Shown one piece after another: positions 45,099 through 57,959 of a stretch of 64,000 bases of DNA. A model generated the notes under the pieces. The model was not told the DNA's origin. It was given only the letters and a program-made list of their open reading frames with translations, and made no database searches. The position numbers and the translations under genes are program-made. The DNA comes from Chamaecrista fasciculata. Lineage: Eukaryota > Streptophyta > Magnoliopsida > Fabales > Fabaceae. Where the stretch lies: contig QANZ01023112.1 in the NCBI GenBank assembly GCA_003254925.1, positions 2,477-66,476 of the forward strand. The letters run 5' to 3'. Numbering within the stretch: position 1 is the first letter of the stretch; each line of letters begins with the position of its first letter.

Positions 45099-48000
45099 CT
45101 ATGTTCCAAAAATATGTCTGTGGACTGGTGCTGCTTCTAAACTTTTAACCACTTCTAACCAGGGTTTGTCTATTAACAAAAAGGAATTTTTCGAAAGATG
45201 TGCTAAAAATAAAACAGGATCCCTAAATTGAAAAATTTCAAAATTCTTCCTATGTTTATGTTTCCTCTTAAGAGAATTCTGCAAGTTCTTAGTCCTCGAA
45301 TCTGGAGCATTTAATAGATCACCATCATCTTGCTCCACTGGCAACCCAAAGTCGATCAAACACATTGCCCTGAAGGAAGAGCAAGCTTTAAACATCAGAG
45401 ATACCGAACCCAAAAATTTATGAACACAACTTCAATTCTTCCATAAGGCTATTATTTCAAGTCAGTCATCACCAGTGTTGACAATCTGAGGTATATAGGA
45501 AAGAAACCTATGAACTATCATACAATCTTATTGAGCACTCATTTCCAGAAAAAAAATAATAATAATAAACAAGCCTAACACAATTGAATCAAACATGTAG
45601 CACTGCCTATGCATCAGTCAGATGGATTATTAAAAAATCGTCAGCTTCATATGAAAAATAATACATCAAAATAGACATACCTGGCACTATAAACAACGGA
45701 AGATGAAGTTGAGGCGGGAGGGAATGAGAGCCCAATAACTTCACCAGGAAATTCTTGAAATCTCCTTGGAAGAATAAATGTATGCCGCATCGACCATTCT
45801 CCCAACTGCTTGGCCTCTACATCCAACGTATACACTTGATTTGAAGAAGTTGTAATTATAAGAACATTGTTGTTCTGGGGTGGAAATCCGCCAGCTGTTA
45901 CAGAGGCACCATCTAATCTTGAAATGAACCAGTGTTGCCTGTAATAATAATAAAAAGAAAAAGAAACTCAACATTTTGAAAAATACCAATGCATTATATG
46001 AATCTTAGAGAAGTTAGATACAAGCATTCTCATGTAGAAGAGAAAAAAAAGGAAGAGATAAAAGAAAAATTGATCATGGATCACCATGTGTGTCTCCCTA
46101 AAGTGCCTGTTTGCTTCCTAACTTGCTTAAGCAAGATTGCCTAGCCAATTGCAGTGTGTAACTGATAACAGGCTTACCAAATAGAAATTAGAAAGGGGAG
46201 AGGAATAGATTAACGTATTTAGACCAAAGCAATGTAAGAGACCTCATTATCTCCAGATTGAAAAAATATATATCTCCAAAGCAATTCACGGCTGCCAACC
46301 ACTGCCCATCAGAACTTGTAAATAATCTTGTTATGGGAGGTTCAGTTGGAGGTAATTCCTCATCTTGCATCTCACGGGAGGGGGTAAAGGCATGCACTAA
46401 TCCTGAAGTCTCCACATCCACAACCTATTACATTGAAAGAGAAAAGTGTATAAATAAGTCAACCATATATATAATTACTCCCAACATTATAATAGTTTAA
46501 ACAGGCATTTCACATTTGATAAACGCCAGTAAGCACGTTTGCTCATAATGAAATTAGAAGTTAATTATGAAACATAATAAGTTGGCTTAAAATGTTCATC
46601 CTTACTGGCATCAAGTTCTGAGGGGCAAAAGGTAGAATAGCAATCAACAAATGATAAAATGGACAACAGAGTAAATGATTAGATTTCAGTTCTCAAACCA
46701 TGCCCAAACACGAAAATTTAGTGTTTCTTAAAATATCCCACCTTCGTATTAGCACTTGGTATTCATTCAAACAAAAAAAGAACAAAGGCTATTGCAAGCT
46801 GAAGGACGGGATATGTATAATCTGAACAACCATACAAGTCACTTGGGAGATAAACTACAGGGCAATCATCAGGAAAATTGAGAAAAGGTTACCATACTTT
46901 AGTTAAATTTACAATTATAGGTTCACAAGGACACAATTTAAAGAGATAAGTTTTATGCCAACTTACATATATCCTTCTATCATGCCCAGCAACAATCAAT
47001 CGAGAAGAATCATGAGTAAAAATCATAGAATGAGCAAATGGTAGCCTTTGAGGTAGTTTCCTTTTACTAACACTCCATGTAGTTTTCCCAACTTCGGACC
47101 TCTTCAATTCAAATAGACCAGGCTTGACTTGATCAGAGTATGCAAATAACACCCCTGAATCAGCAATTGTGCTGCAAATTATTTTCCGAGAAGACTTGCT
47201 CTTAACTCGAGCAAGAAGATCAGTTTTTGCAAAGCCTCCAGCAGTTCTACGGGTAACATCAGGAAAGACACCTTTTTTAAGTTGTACAGAAAGAATATCT
47301 AAATAGTGTGAAGACTGGACTAGAAGTGTTGCTGATTGACTTAATGCTGTATTAAGGACTACATGAATGGGTGTTCTCTGTGGTGCAGGGCATATATCAT
47401 GCGGAGAGAACTTAGTAAACTCCTTCACAGCATATCCAAAAAGTTTTGTGTCATCACCTGCTGATATCAGCATGGGAACCCCCAAATGTGCCCATTTATG
47501 GTAACTAAAATCAATAGGTTTTTCTTCACGACGAGCTCTTTTAATCTTCTCATCCGGCAAGGGATCTGCCAACCATAAGCATATAACTAAGGAACATAAA
47601 GGATAAATGAAATTGAAACTTGAAAAACAGTTTATGAATATAAATTTAAAGGGACATGCAAATTATCTCAGAAGAATAACATAGAAAGGTATAAAAAAGT
47701 AAAATCCTCAAACAAACCTTCTCGACTAATTGGTACTGCCACAGTCAAGGCCCTGATATCATGCGTATGAGCCCTCACATAATCAACATAGATCCATCTC
47801 TTCGTCATTGTTGATGACTCAACACTGTTGGATGACACTGATTCATTGGAGAGCTTATAAAGAATAACCTTCAAACAGAATAAGCTAAACATATATTACT
47901 ATGAAGCCACATGGTCCACAAACTCTATTAGATAATAGGGCATCAAAAGGGAAAGAGAGAGAGCTGATAAAGAATAAAAAGGAAATAAAAGAAAGTAACA

Positions 48001-50508
48001 ATAGGAGAATATGTTGACTCAGATTAAATAACATGAGGCCAATGTCAAAAGCCATCACTCATGTTAAGACCACTTATCTCATAAGCCTAAGATTAAGCTA
48101 TTAAGAAAAGGCCTAAGAATAGATTTTATAAACTCTATTATCTCTTGACCATAATTATCTATCGGGTTCTAGATTTTGCAATTGGATAATAATGCGATCT
48201 GGGGCTTAGCTACCAATGATTAGGAATTACCAAAAAAGGTGTTTAGGCATAGGAATCTGCCATCCCAAAACAAGAGTTTCCTAGAATTCATTTGAGCCAC
48301 ATCAAGGTTTTTATTTTAGTTTCCTATAAATAGGCCTGTAGTTATTTAAGAAAATTACTCTTCATCTTAGTGATATTTTGAAAGAAGCTTTTGTTAAATC
48401 TTCACTTTCTGATCCCGTCCCAGATTAGTTATCCATGTCAACCCTTTTACTTATCAAATGTAATGAAAGGGACAATTACTTTTAAAACTATATAGTATAT
48501 ACGATTTTGAGAGACCAGCTACCGAGATATATATAGATTGAGATTTTAACTATTCAGTTTTATAACAATGAACAAGTTTTACAACTCCATACCTTGCCAT
48601 CAGAGCCAGCAGAAAAAACCCTATTATGAGTTGGCGCTGCAGCCAGTGCATTCACATCTCCCTTATGCAATGAATGTGCTTGTAAGAGAGTTCCATGTTT
48701 AGCATCCCAAAACTGGACGCTGCCACTACTGTCTGCACTAACCAGTGTCCCAGACCTAAACAACAATCATACAGCAACAAAGATGTGAAATAAGCAAATA
48801 GCCCGAATGCACTCTTGTATCGAAATGTGAAGTGTATTAGTATCAGTATTAGATACTCAATTAAAAGGATGCAATCAGCATTACCTTAAGGACAGCAATG
48901 ACCATATACAAAGTTCATGTCCACTGCCCAAACCTCCAAGCCCAGCTGTAATCCTATAGATTTCATGACTTGACATAGCATTCCAGCATCGTATGAAGCT
49001 ATAAGGAAACAAAAGCAGGATAAATTTTGTCAGCAAATTTAATCAGCCATTGCTCCACAATCAAGTACAGGTGAATCATGCTGCTGGAACTACTTCATTG
49101 TTGGGAGCACATAGTACATCCACATTAATTTTAGTAGGGACTATACAAATGAAAAATGTCCTAGAACTTTCACGTGATCATTGAATGCCCAAATTGATAC
49201 ATACCCATCACTACTTCCTGAATATATGAAATTAGCATCCGTACTCCAAGTCACACTTAAAACCCGTCCTAAAACGACATGGAAATTGGTTAATAGAAAC
49301 CTTTTAGAATAGATAAAGAATCTTTAGAAAGCCTCACAACTCAGGAGTAGAAATCTCACCACTGACCCGAGGCAAGGATTTTGTATACACAAACTCATCT
49401 GAGTCAGAGATGGCATATACTCGAATGCATCCATCATCACAACCAACTGCTACACGCAGATATTCAAGAATAGGGTTCTTAATAGAATTAGGGGAGTCAG
49501 AATCTTCTTCACTGTCACTGGATTCGTGTTCATCATGATCATTGTCTTTGTAACTCAAAAATCCATTCCCCATATGATCACGGTTGGATTCATTATTAAT
49601 AAAATCACCCTTAAGTGGTGCCAAAGCCATTTGCCAGATTGAGACACCAACTGAATCTAGCACAGTCTGCAAATGCACATCAATTTAAACAAGTCATAAA
49701 GTTAGGCAATTTTAACAATAATTATTGCAAGTGTGCAACCATTTGGCTTTTCAAAAACATCATTTCAGTTACATATCGTGACGAGGTATACTTATGACAA
49801 CTTAAACATCTGTTGCCATGGGACAAGACCAATTTTTAAGTTTGCAAAAAAAAAAATGGCCCCAAATTTCTTCAGATTTGTGGGGTTCCGAATTCTAGAT
49901 ACCTGGCACTTTTAATGTTTATTAACCCCTACAAAGAGACAAAAATAAGGCCTACTCGGTGTTCTAAGTTTACATTGCATCTGCAGATAGCAAAGTTCAA
50001 AGTAAATATTACCAGACAAAATAGAGATAATAAAACGCCATAGAACAACAACTCTATATATATATACCTTCTGCGTCAAGTGGAAAAGATCCCACTTAGA
50101 AACTGAACCATCAAAGTTGGATGAGAATAACCGACCGAATGACGTACCACTTGAACCACTTGGGCACCAAATAAGTGAAGATACTCTTGTCTTGGGGTCT
50201 CCGTGAATAGTCTGCACGCATCGAGCTAAATGTATCAGAAACTAATGAGTTTAACTAATAACAGTAATAGCATTAAAACAATACAGAAACGGAATAACAA
50301 CAATAATGAAAAGAAGTAACAAAAGATTGTGGCGATTCTACTATACCAACTGACAGTGCCAACCGACGGAGCCAGGTGATACAAGCCAAATCTCCAAGGA
50401 ACCATCTTCCCGTGCGGCGGCGACCTGCAAACCATCGACACTGGTGGCTAAAGATACTACTGGAGAAGGCCTCCAATCTATTGAGCTCAGTTTGTATAGT
50501 TCACGCAT
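45099..50508 (-). CDS. PCN: UTP4/Cirhin-type WD40 protein (POPCORN homologue), ribosome biogenesis
   Basis: Eleven exons on the minus strand: 50508-50347, 50211-50068, 49666-49360, 49268-49207, 48998-48885, 48755-48593, 47868-47718, 47567-46967, 46424-46243, 45938-45681, 45369-45099. All borders are GT-AG and the sum is 2415 bp, 804 residues plus stop, close to the Arabidopsis POPCORN protein. It starts [20 protein letters not shown], has many WD-repeat pieces ([66 protein letters not shown]), an acidic stretch at about 143-160, and ends PVHRHIFGT. Utp4 belongs to the t-UTP/UtpA part of the nucleolar small-subunit processome, needed for early pre-rRNA processing. No lesion is seen; it is the one ordinary housekeeping gene here. 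The introns hold no recognisable gene. The start ATG lies one base after a splice-acceptor-like AG, so a 5' UTR intron is likely. Confidence 0.93.
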
Positions 50509-51540
50509 TCTGTAACAGAAGTCGAACCACAGTCAAAAGGGTAACAAAATCTATATACTTTAAAAAAGCAAGTTGTTTACAAATTTATTTTCTAAAATTG
50601 CCCTTGTGATCTTTCTATTTCTACAACTATCTGTAGTTGGAAAGGACTCAAAGGGGACAAAATTGACATTTGCCTCCATTTAGTTATGACTTATGATAAT
50701 GTAGCCACTTGGGCAACACAAACCCCTTGGGAAATCATTGCGTCTTTCTCTTTAATTGCTCTGAAACTCAAGTCATAACTTTGGCATCCATAAGGAAAAG
50801 ATACATCGTATCAATCTTTAGTAACCTTTAAGTTACAACCAAAAATGACTCCAAGTAGGGCTGACCATATTCACAATCATCACCAATGAAATAGATCACT
50901 CCATCAAAATTCATCAGCCTGGATATGTGATTACTTCATCTAAATTTCATACGAATCATTCTCTCCAGAAATGGAAGAAAGAGTATATGGTGATAGTATT
51001 TTGAATTACACGTGTACCAAAAATTTCTCATTCCAACGACAAGATGATCTATTTCAGTACGAATTACAGAGAACGACTAGAAGTACACTAATTTATCCAT
51101 AAGAGAGAACAAATTACAATACTTAATTCAATTAGATGCAGAATTCTATCTGACAAATGGATTTGTTGAAACGGGCAGCAAGATGTCAATGTCTTCATTC
51201 CAATGACAAGATGATACAACCATTAAGTTAATTATTATAATTATATATGTGAGAGCAGTTAGGATGTGTGAAGAAAAAGGAACACCACAAAATGCCGACG
51301 AGTTCACAAATACAAGAAGACGAAAATTTGAAAAGAAGGAAGCAAAACCTGAAAGAAGCAGAAAAGACGACGACAAGCGGCGTTTTCCAACTTCTCTCGC
51401 GGCGTTTTCTGCTTCACTCTCACTTGCGGCCACTCTTCCTTACTATCGACGGGTTTAGGGTTTGGGGATGAGTACTCGAACAGACGCATGAGGAATTAAG
51501 CATTGTGTAGGGTTTAGACAATTATGAGTTTAGATCCCTT
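50509..51540 (-). promoter_or_regulatory. UTP4 5' UTR/intron and promoter with telo-boxes
   Basis: Upstream of the UTP4 start, a long 5' UTR intron is likely, because AG precedes the ATG and a GC-richer exon-like piece lies at about 51330-51480. On the minus strand, AAACCCTAAACC at 51451-51463 and TAAACCCTA at 51508-51516 are telo-box motifs, common in promoters of plant ribosome-biogenesis and translation genes. The GTG-started frame at 51146-51433 is not conserved and is taken as UTR. Confidence 0.6.
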
Positions 51541-51571
51541 TTAGAGTTTTTACTAAAATTATTATAAACAA

Positions 51572-51947
51572 GTCCAAAGTGCATTTTTGGTCCAATAACT
51601 TTTGTTGAGGTCTTAATTTAGTCTAATAATTTATTTTGTTGCACTTTTGGTCCTATTGTTTGCCTAAGTTGCAAATTTAGTCCCATGTTGCACTTTTGGT
51701 CTCATATCTTTGAGTTAAGTGTAGAATTAGTCTCATATTTTTTGTTTAATTAGAGCTTATGGTGAAACTTTTTGTAAAGATATCAGACCAATTATACAAC
51801 CTTACCAAAACATATAGGACCGAAAGTGATACGAGACCAAATTTGCAACCTGAGCGAAATATATGGGACCAAAAGCACAACAAAAAAAATTATGGAGCCC
51901 AATTGAGACCTAAGCAAAAGTTATGGGACCAGAAATACACTTTGACC
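51572..51947. mobile_element. Foldback MITE with near-perfect 9-bp TSD
   Basis: Ends GTCCAAAGTGCATTTTTGG and, reversed, GGTCAAAGTGTATTTCTGG; flanks TATAAACAA (51563-51571) and AATAAACAA (51948-51956), 8 of 9 equal. Same type as 2066-2476. It lies just upstream of the UTP4 promoter. Confidence 0.78.
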
Positions 51948-51956
51948 AATAAACAA

Positions 51957-53690
51957 TAATCTAACATAAAAGTGTTAATTGTCCCAAATAGAAAACTCAC
52001 ATGTCATCTTTGTACAATTTTAAAACTTAGGGTATTATGTGTAAATTACCTTATATTTAGAAGGTATTTGTGCAATTTAGTCTTATCCAATATTTTTTTC
52101 TACTACTCCTATGAAATTTATCCAAGTGCAATTTAGTCCTCTTATCCAATATTGAGGTGTTTGTGCAATTTACTCTTATCCAATATGAAAAGTAGTTATC
52201 GGCCAAAAAATATATATATGAAAACTAGTTACTTTTTTTATAATTTATGAAATTTTCTACCCAATAAGTAAAACTTGAAGAGTTCAGCACATTTTACTTT
52301 AAATGCTTTAAAAGTTGTGGGATAATTTTTTATTTCTAGAAATTCAAATTGGTTTATACTTAGTACAACAACAACTAATTTCGAGTTTCATGAATGAAAA
52401 GTACATACAATTTAACACTAAAAATTATATTCTGCAAAAAATTAGCATAAATACGACTTGAGAATCCAAGTCTTCATATTATTCATAATACCACAAAAAC
52501 ACTCACATTCCAAAATCCTTTATAACAAAGTCATTTTATACATTATTTTATTTAACTCTGGAACCTCGTGCAATCTGGCTTGTATTTCCCTCACAAATGT
52601 AGTTTGAGGACTTTATTACCCTTATTCAATTACTCATAGTTACTCCCACTAATTCAATCTCTACTAACAATTTAATAGGGATAGAATTGTAAAAAGAGTA
52701 ATTAATGTTCTCTTAATTTTGTCAAACATCAGATATTTTAAAAAAGAATTTACCCTCCAATAAAGCAGATATCCAGAACCGGAGAGAGTACTAGTTTTGA
52801 TATACGTGGTTTTAATTTGTCTTATAAGATTCCGTTACCGGGATCAAAGCTGGAGTGGCAACTGGGATGCCCGTTGTAGGTTTAGCTGGAGTGCATTTTA
52901 AGAATTTTATTCGGATTATTATCTCTCCCTCCATTTCTCCTTTCTTCCTCACTTTCTCAGCTCCTCCATATTTTTGTTTCTTCTCCCTCAGATGTCTCTA
53001 TTTCTACCCCCACCCCTCTAATTTCTCATTCTCTCTCTGTCCTATATCACAATTTTTTTGGCAAAAATAATTAGCAGATTTCTTATGATCATCTCTATAA
53101 TTCGGCTATAGCTAGCTGAGCTTATTTCTTCTGCTCAGTGATAGCCGATATTGACGGAAATAAATCCGAGTGTGGGAGACGAAATCACTGACCTGGAGTT
53201 GAAATTGATCTTGAATGGAGGCAAATATCTTCAAGCCACTCATCCAAAGAGTTGCCACAAATGGAGTAGAGAGAAAAGAGGGACCAAAGAGGGCAAAAAA
53301 GATGGACCACCGAGTTGTGAAACAACTTTGGGTATATATATACCAAAAATATTCACTTAGTGAATATTACAAAATGGTCCAAAACATAATTATAGAATAG
53401 TCCCTTTAACAAACAAACTCCATATATACATTAGTAATCTAATGGGATAATTACTAATACTCTTCGGACGTGGCTTGGGGTTCTTAGCTTGGTCCCGGAA
53501 GGCTTGTGGATAATCCAACTCATCACGAATTACCACAAGTAATATGAACCCAATCTATTCTTATTCAGACTTACGATAAATTAATTACTTATCAGTAAAT
53601 ACAAATATTAATCTTACAATAGATTAATACTAATCCACACAAAAAAAAAATCCAACAAATATTTAATAGTGGCCAATTATGCTCCTCATG
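51957..53690. other. Intergenic; nothing firmly recognised
   Basis: AT-rich. Short frames at 52855-53070 and 53151-53360 show no known domain. A phrase is repeated at 52075-52180 (CAATTTAGTCCT.TTATCCAATAT), a small local duplication. No RNA gene seen. Confidence 0.4.
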
Positions 53691-53699
53691 ATTGGTTTG

Positions 53700-54077
53700 A
53701 TGACACACTAAGGGTCAGTTCGTTTCTGTTTTTTTTAAAATTTGTTTTGATTATAATCAAACTTTGATTATAATCAAAATTGATTATTTTTGTAGTGGTG
53801 TTTGGATGATTGTTGATTATTTGGTGTAAAATTATTAAAATGGGTATGTAATGATTGTGGTAGGTGGATAAAAAGTAAGGAAATTGATAAATTGTATAGG
53901 GGTATAAATTGAAGAAAAAGTTGAAAAAAGTAAGATGTGATTTGATTATAATAAAAGTGTGTTTGGATGTGATTGTTGTTTGGAAAAAAATCAAAAATGT
54001 TACTGTTTGCCTTGAAAAGCGTGAAATCTTGATTATTTTTGTGTGCAAGTGGGGGGGATGATTATCCAAATCGGTGC
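53700..54077. mobile_element. Truncated element end with GTGTTTGGATG repeats
   Basis: Begins AAGGGTCAGTTCGTTTCTG and contains repeated GATTATAATCAAA and GTGTTTGGATG(T/A) phrases. It stops at the undetermined base 54077 without a matching end. It may be one side of a non-autonomous DNA transposon; the class is uncertain. Confidence 0.4.
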
Positions 54078-55850
54078 NCTAGACCATAAACCCCAAACTC
54101 TAAACCCCATTATTTTCAACTCCCCCTCTTTTTCATCATCTTCATTCATTTTAGTCCCAAATCCTCAAAATAAAATTGTAAAGTGTCCCAAAAATCTTCC
54201 AAACATTCCAATTTAGTCTTTAAAAGTATTAAAAACCATAAAACCTAAATTCTAAACTCTAAACCCTAAAACCCTAAACCCTAAAATCCTAACCGCTAAA
54301 ACCCTAAAATCCTAAAATTGTAGTGCCCCAAACTCTTCCGAACATTCCAATTTAATCCTTAAAAATAGTAAAAACCCTAAAATCCTAAAACTTAAACCTT
54401 AAACCCTAAACCCCAAACCCTAAAATCTTAAAACAAAAAACCCCAAAACCCTAAAACCCTAAAACCCTAAACCCTAAAACCCTAAACCCCAAACCATAAA
54501 CCCTAAAACCTAAACCCTAAAATCCTAAAACCCTAAACCCCAAAACTCAAAACCAAAAACCTAAACCCTAAAATCCTAAAACCTAAACCCTCTCCCCTTT
54601 TATCAAGATATGCTTTCAATCAAGTCCCTGCACAAATTACAAATTGGCCCTAACTGTTTTCTTTTCTTTTCAAAATGGTCCCATCTTCTTCATCCAATTC
54701 ACGCTTCTCGATTCTGTATCCGATTCATTTCAAACCAACCATCTCCATCTTCATCTTCACGATTTGATCTCCTTCATCTTCCCAAAATCCAAGCATCAAT
54801 CAACAGATTCGACAACAAAACTTCATCTCCTTCATCTTCCCAAAATCCAAGCTTGAATCAACAGATTCAACAGCAAAACTACCAGATTCAACAATAAAAC
54901 TACTAGATTCGCTCAGATTCGACAACAAAACTGAGAAAATATGGGAGAAACCACGAGATTCGACAACAAAACTACCAGATTCGACAACAAAACACGAGTC
55001 TTTCTCTTTCTTTTTGCTCGCTCGCAGATTACTTCTTCTTCCAACAACAAGTTCAGATCAGCCATGGAGTTACTCCACACTGCGAAATCCGTCCGTCTCT
55101 TTCTTGTTTGTTTATTGTTGGAATCTATTCTGAGTTACTTCGGAAATTTGAATGACGAATCGAAGATGAAGATGATTAATGATGAAGATGGGTACGATTT
55201 GTGAGATTTCTCGTCGAGTCGTCGCCTTAAATGAAGAAATAAGGGGGATGTTTGATTCTGGGTAGGATGATGAAGATGGGTACGATTTCTGGGATTTAGG
55301 ATGATGAAGATGAAGATATTGAGGGCGTGAGGATGATGAAGATGCAGAAATTACGGCATGTTTGGTGTTTGATTTTGGGAAAATCATTTTTTTTAAGAAA
55401 ATAAGTTTGGAAGATTTTTGGGACACTTTAAAATTGTATTTTGAGGATTTGAGACTAAAATGAATGAAGATGATGAAAAAGAGGGGGAATTGAAAATAAT
55501 GGGGTTTAGAGTTTGGGGTTTAGGGTCTAGGTTTTAGGGTTTTTAATACTTTTGAGGACTAAATTGGAATGTTTAGAAGAGTTTTGGGACACTTTACAAT
55601 TTTATTTTGAGGATTTGGGACTAAAATGAATGAACATGACGAAAAAGAGGGGGAATTGAAAATAATGGGGTTTAGAGTTTGGGGTTTAGGTTTAAGGTTT
55701 TAGGGTTTTTAATACTTTTGAGGACTAAATTGAAATGTTTGGAAGAGTTTTGAGACACTTTACAATTTTATTTTGAGGATTTGGGACTAAAATGAAAGAA
55801 GATGATTAAAAAGAGGGGGAATTGAAAATAATGGGATAAGAATGGGTGAG
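54078..55850. repeat. Large foldback with telomere-like AAACCCTA arms
   Basis: Left arm from about 54100 (CCCATTATTTTCAACTCCCCCTC ... TTTTAGTCCCAAATCCTCAAAA) and, reversed, several right-side copies (55395-55500, 55560-55680, 55730-55840). 54235-54600 is full of irregular AACCCTAAA units; the right side has GGGTTTAGGGTCTAGG. The middle (54600-55380) is GC-richer with repeated TTCGACAACAAAACT phrases and GATGATGAAGATG repeats. The right arm unit is itself present about three times. The left boundary coincides with the undetermined base at 54077. No protein gene recognised. Confidence 0.6.
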
Positions 55851-56190
55851 TATAAATTAATTTTTTTTTTCTGAAAAAATTATGACTCAGGGACCAATTT
55901 GATTTTTGAAGGAATTGTTTTTTTTAATTATTAATGCTTATGTGGCAAATGAAGTACAGGTGGCGCTTTTTTTTCTTTTTTCAATTTTCCAACTGCTGAC
56001 GTGGCACTTAACGTGCCACGTCAGCAGTTAACGGACACGTCATCGTCTTGGCTAACGGCAACTTAACGGAAGGACTAATTTTACTAACGTTAGTAAAATT
56101 CGGAGACCTATTTGTCAATTTTCATAAATCAGGGACCAATTTGTCAGCGATCCAATAATCCAGGGACCAATTTAGGAGTTTACTCGTGAT
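55851..56190. repeat. Foldback-element right half with 17-bp perfect hairpin
   Basis: Contains CAGGGACCAATTTG phrases and, at 55991-56029, the hairpin AACTGCTGACGTGGCAC - TTAAC - GTGCCACGTCAGCAGTT with a TGACGTGG core, which is a bZIP-type ACGT motif. Probably the right part of a MITE whose left end is not clear. Confidence 0.55.
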
Positions 56191-56355
56191 AAGATTCTCT
56201 TGATTATGAGAAATAGTTGAACTTGAAATAAGATTATTTGAGCTCGTATATACCACAGGAGCTCTGAGCAAACTCCACTACAAACAGAAATAAATAAACA
56301 ATTAATTGTGTTTGGCTTGAAATTGATTGTTCTAATTTTGTGCTTTTGTTGACTA

Positions 56356-56715
56356 GTGATTTGTGTCTTGAGAACTATTTGTTTTCTCCTCTTATCCACA
56401 AATGCTGCCCTCATGACTTTTAATGACTTCAAAGTGAACCATATCCACCGTGAAGGCAACAAGGTGGTAGATGGGATGGCAAAAAAAGGCCTTGTTGATA
56501 ATGGAGGGCTTGTTTTGTTTGATAGACTTCCTTCCTTTGTCTATTCCTCCTTTATGGGAGATGTTTTTGGTGTAGCCTATATATTCTCGCTGTGTAAGGG
56601 TGAGATGATTATCTATGTATTTTGTGAACAAGTCAGTAGGTTTATGTTTGGATTTGCCTCTAGTTTGGTTGTATTTGCTTCAATTTCGAATCTATCTGCT
56701 AAACCTTTTATTTAA
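56356..56715 (+). pseudogene. RNase H-like (RVT_3) C-terminal fragment
   Basis: The frame includes FNDFKVNHIHREGNKVVDGMAKKGL and LPSFVYSSFMGDVFGVAY. This is the standard C-terminal wording of plant LINE-type RNase H domains and RNase H-like proteins (...HIHREGNRVADALAKKGL..., DVFGV.Y). The catalytic N-terminal part is missing and the LTR fragment begins about 160 bp later. It is a relic of a LINE or LINE-derived gene; the second such piece in the window beside 1-401. Confidence 0.7.
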
Positions 56716-56879
56716 TATAATTTTCCATATAACTTTTACTACATATTCCATTTCATTCCATGATGCATAATGGAGAGAATTCAATTTTTATCTTTTTTTT
56801 TGGCTTGATTGATTTTTATCTTAACAATAAAAGAATATGTTCAAAATTTTTTAAAATATCAATTTTTTCTTAACTATAN

Positions 56880-57074
56880 CTTTGGAAGAATTCAACCCGC
56901 CTTCGTGCTGATTAGCGATGGATCAAGGTAGGTTCTTTATCTTTCTTCGTTTGTGATTAATTTTTGGGGTTATCTTTGTTAAAGATCCAATTTTACAACC
57001 GTTTGTTTTCGCTTATGCCTTCAGTATTATATATTCTTATATATATCTTTAGTTGGTTGTAATTTTGGCCATCA
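56880..57074 (+). repeat. Incomplete copia 5' LTR
   Basis: Homologous to the last 195 bp of the LTR at 61889-62441, ending TTTTGGCCATCA before the primer site. It starts directly after the undetermined base 56879. Confidence 0.85.
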
Positions 57075-57535
57075 AGTGGTATCAGAGCCAGGTTTCTTAA
57101 CAAAGATTATCTTCATATTAATCACTTTTTTGGTTTCATTCTTTCATGTGTGGCGTCCTTGAAATCTGAAATTTCTAAGGAAATTTCTGGATAATTTTGA
57201 GGACTAAAAGATTGAATTTCTGCGTTAATGTTCATATATGTACCAAGATCAAGTATTGATTGCCTGCATATTTGATTCCTTATCGCCATTTAATTGACTN
57301 AAGTTATTTATATTTTTTATTTTAAATTTAATAAACAAGTATGATATGTTACTAAAGTAGCCTCTGTCATATAAAATTTATTATTTTTTAAAATAAGAAC
57401 TAGGATACATCTATGCGAAATAAATATCCTAAAGGAGTTTATTTTGGCCAGATTTAGAGAAATCATGTATTTATTGACTAATTTAGGATAATTATGCTAG
57501 TAAAATATTGGACTAAAGAAAAATATTTTACTAGG

Positions 57536-57883
57536 CCAATTTGGTGTTAGTCAATATTCTTGATTTATTTGTGAGTGTGCCATTTATATGTTATTATTTC
57601 ATTGTCTAAAGACTGAATAATAATGATATGCTAGGCAACTCATTTAAGATCCAATTTGGTGTTAATCAATATTATTGATTTATTTGTGAGTATGTTGTTT
57701 ATATGTTATTATTTCATTGTCTAAAGACTGAATAATAATGATATGTTAGGCAACTCAGTTAAGACCCAATTTGGTGTTAATCAATATTCTTGATTTTTTT
57801 TTTTGAGTGTGTCGTTTATATGTTATTATTTCATTGTCTAAAGACTGAATAATAATGATATGTTAGGCAACTCAATTAAGACC
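57536..57883. repeat. Three 115-bp tandem repeats in copia leader
   Basis: Units begin CCAATTTGGTGTTA at 57536, 57651 and 57766 and differ at only a few positions each. They lie between the primer site and gag, in the untranslated leader. Confidence 0.88.
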
Positions 57884-57959
57884 CATATTTATTTATGTGC
57901 CATTTTTATTAAAATTTTGCACAAATTTTGGGAATTGGTATCTTGTGAGTTAATTTGAG

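Noticed and set aside
51146-51433. Minus-strand frame as an N-terminal UTP4 exon or separate gene
   Set aside because: It starts with GTG, matches no family, and UTP4 homology begins cleanly at the ATG at 50508; treated as 5' UTR.
52855-53070. Small open frame as a secreted or membrane peptide gene
   Set aside because: Low-complexity T/C-rich sequence, no homology, no splice or promoter context.
54235-54600. True interstitial telomere tract
   Set aside because: The units are irregular in length and spacing, and the stretch is mirrored at 55500-55700 as part of a foldback.
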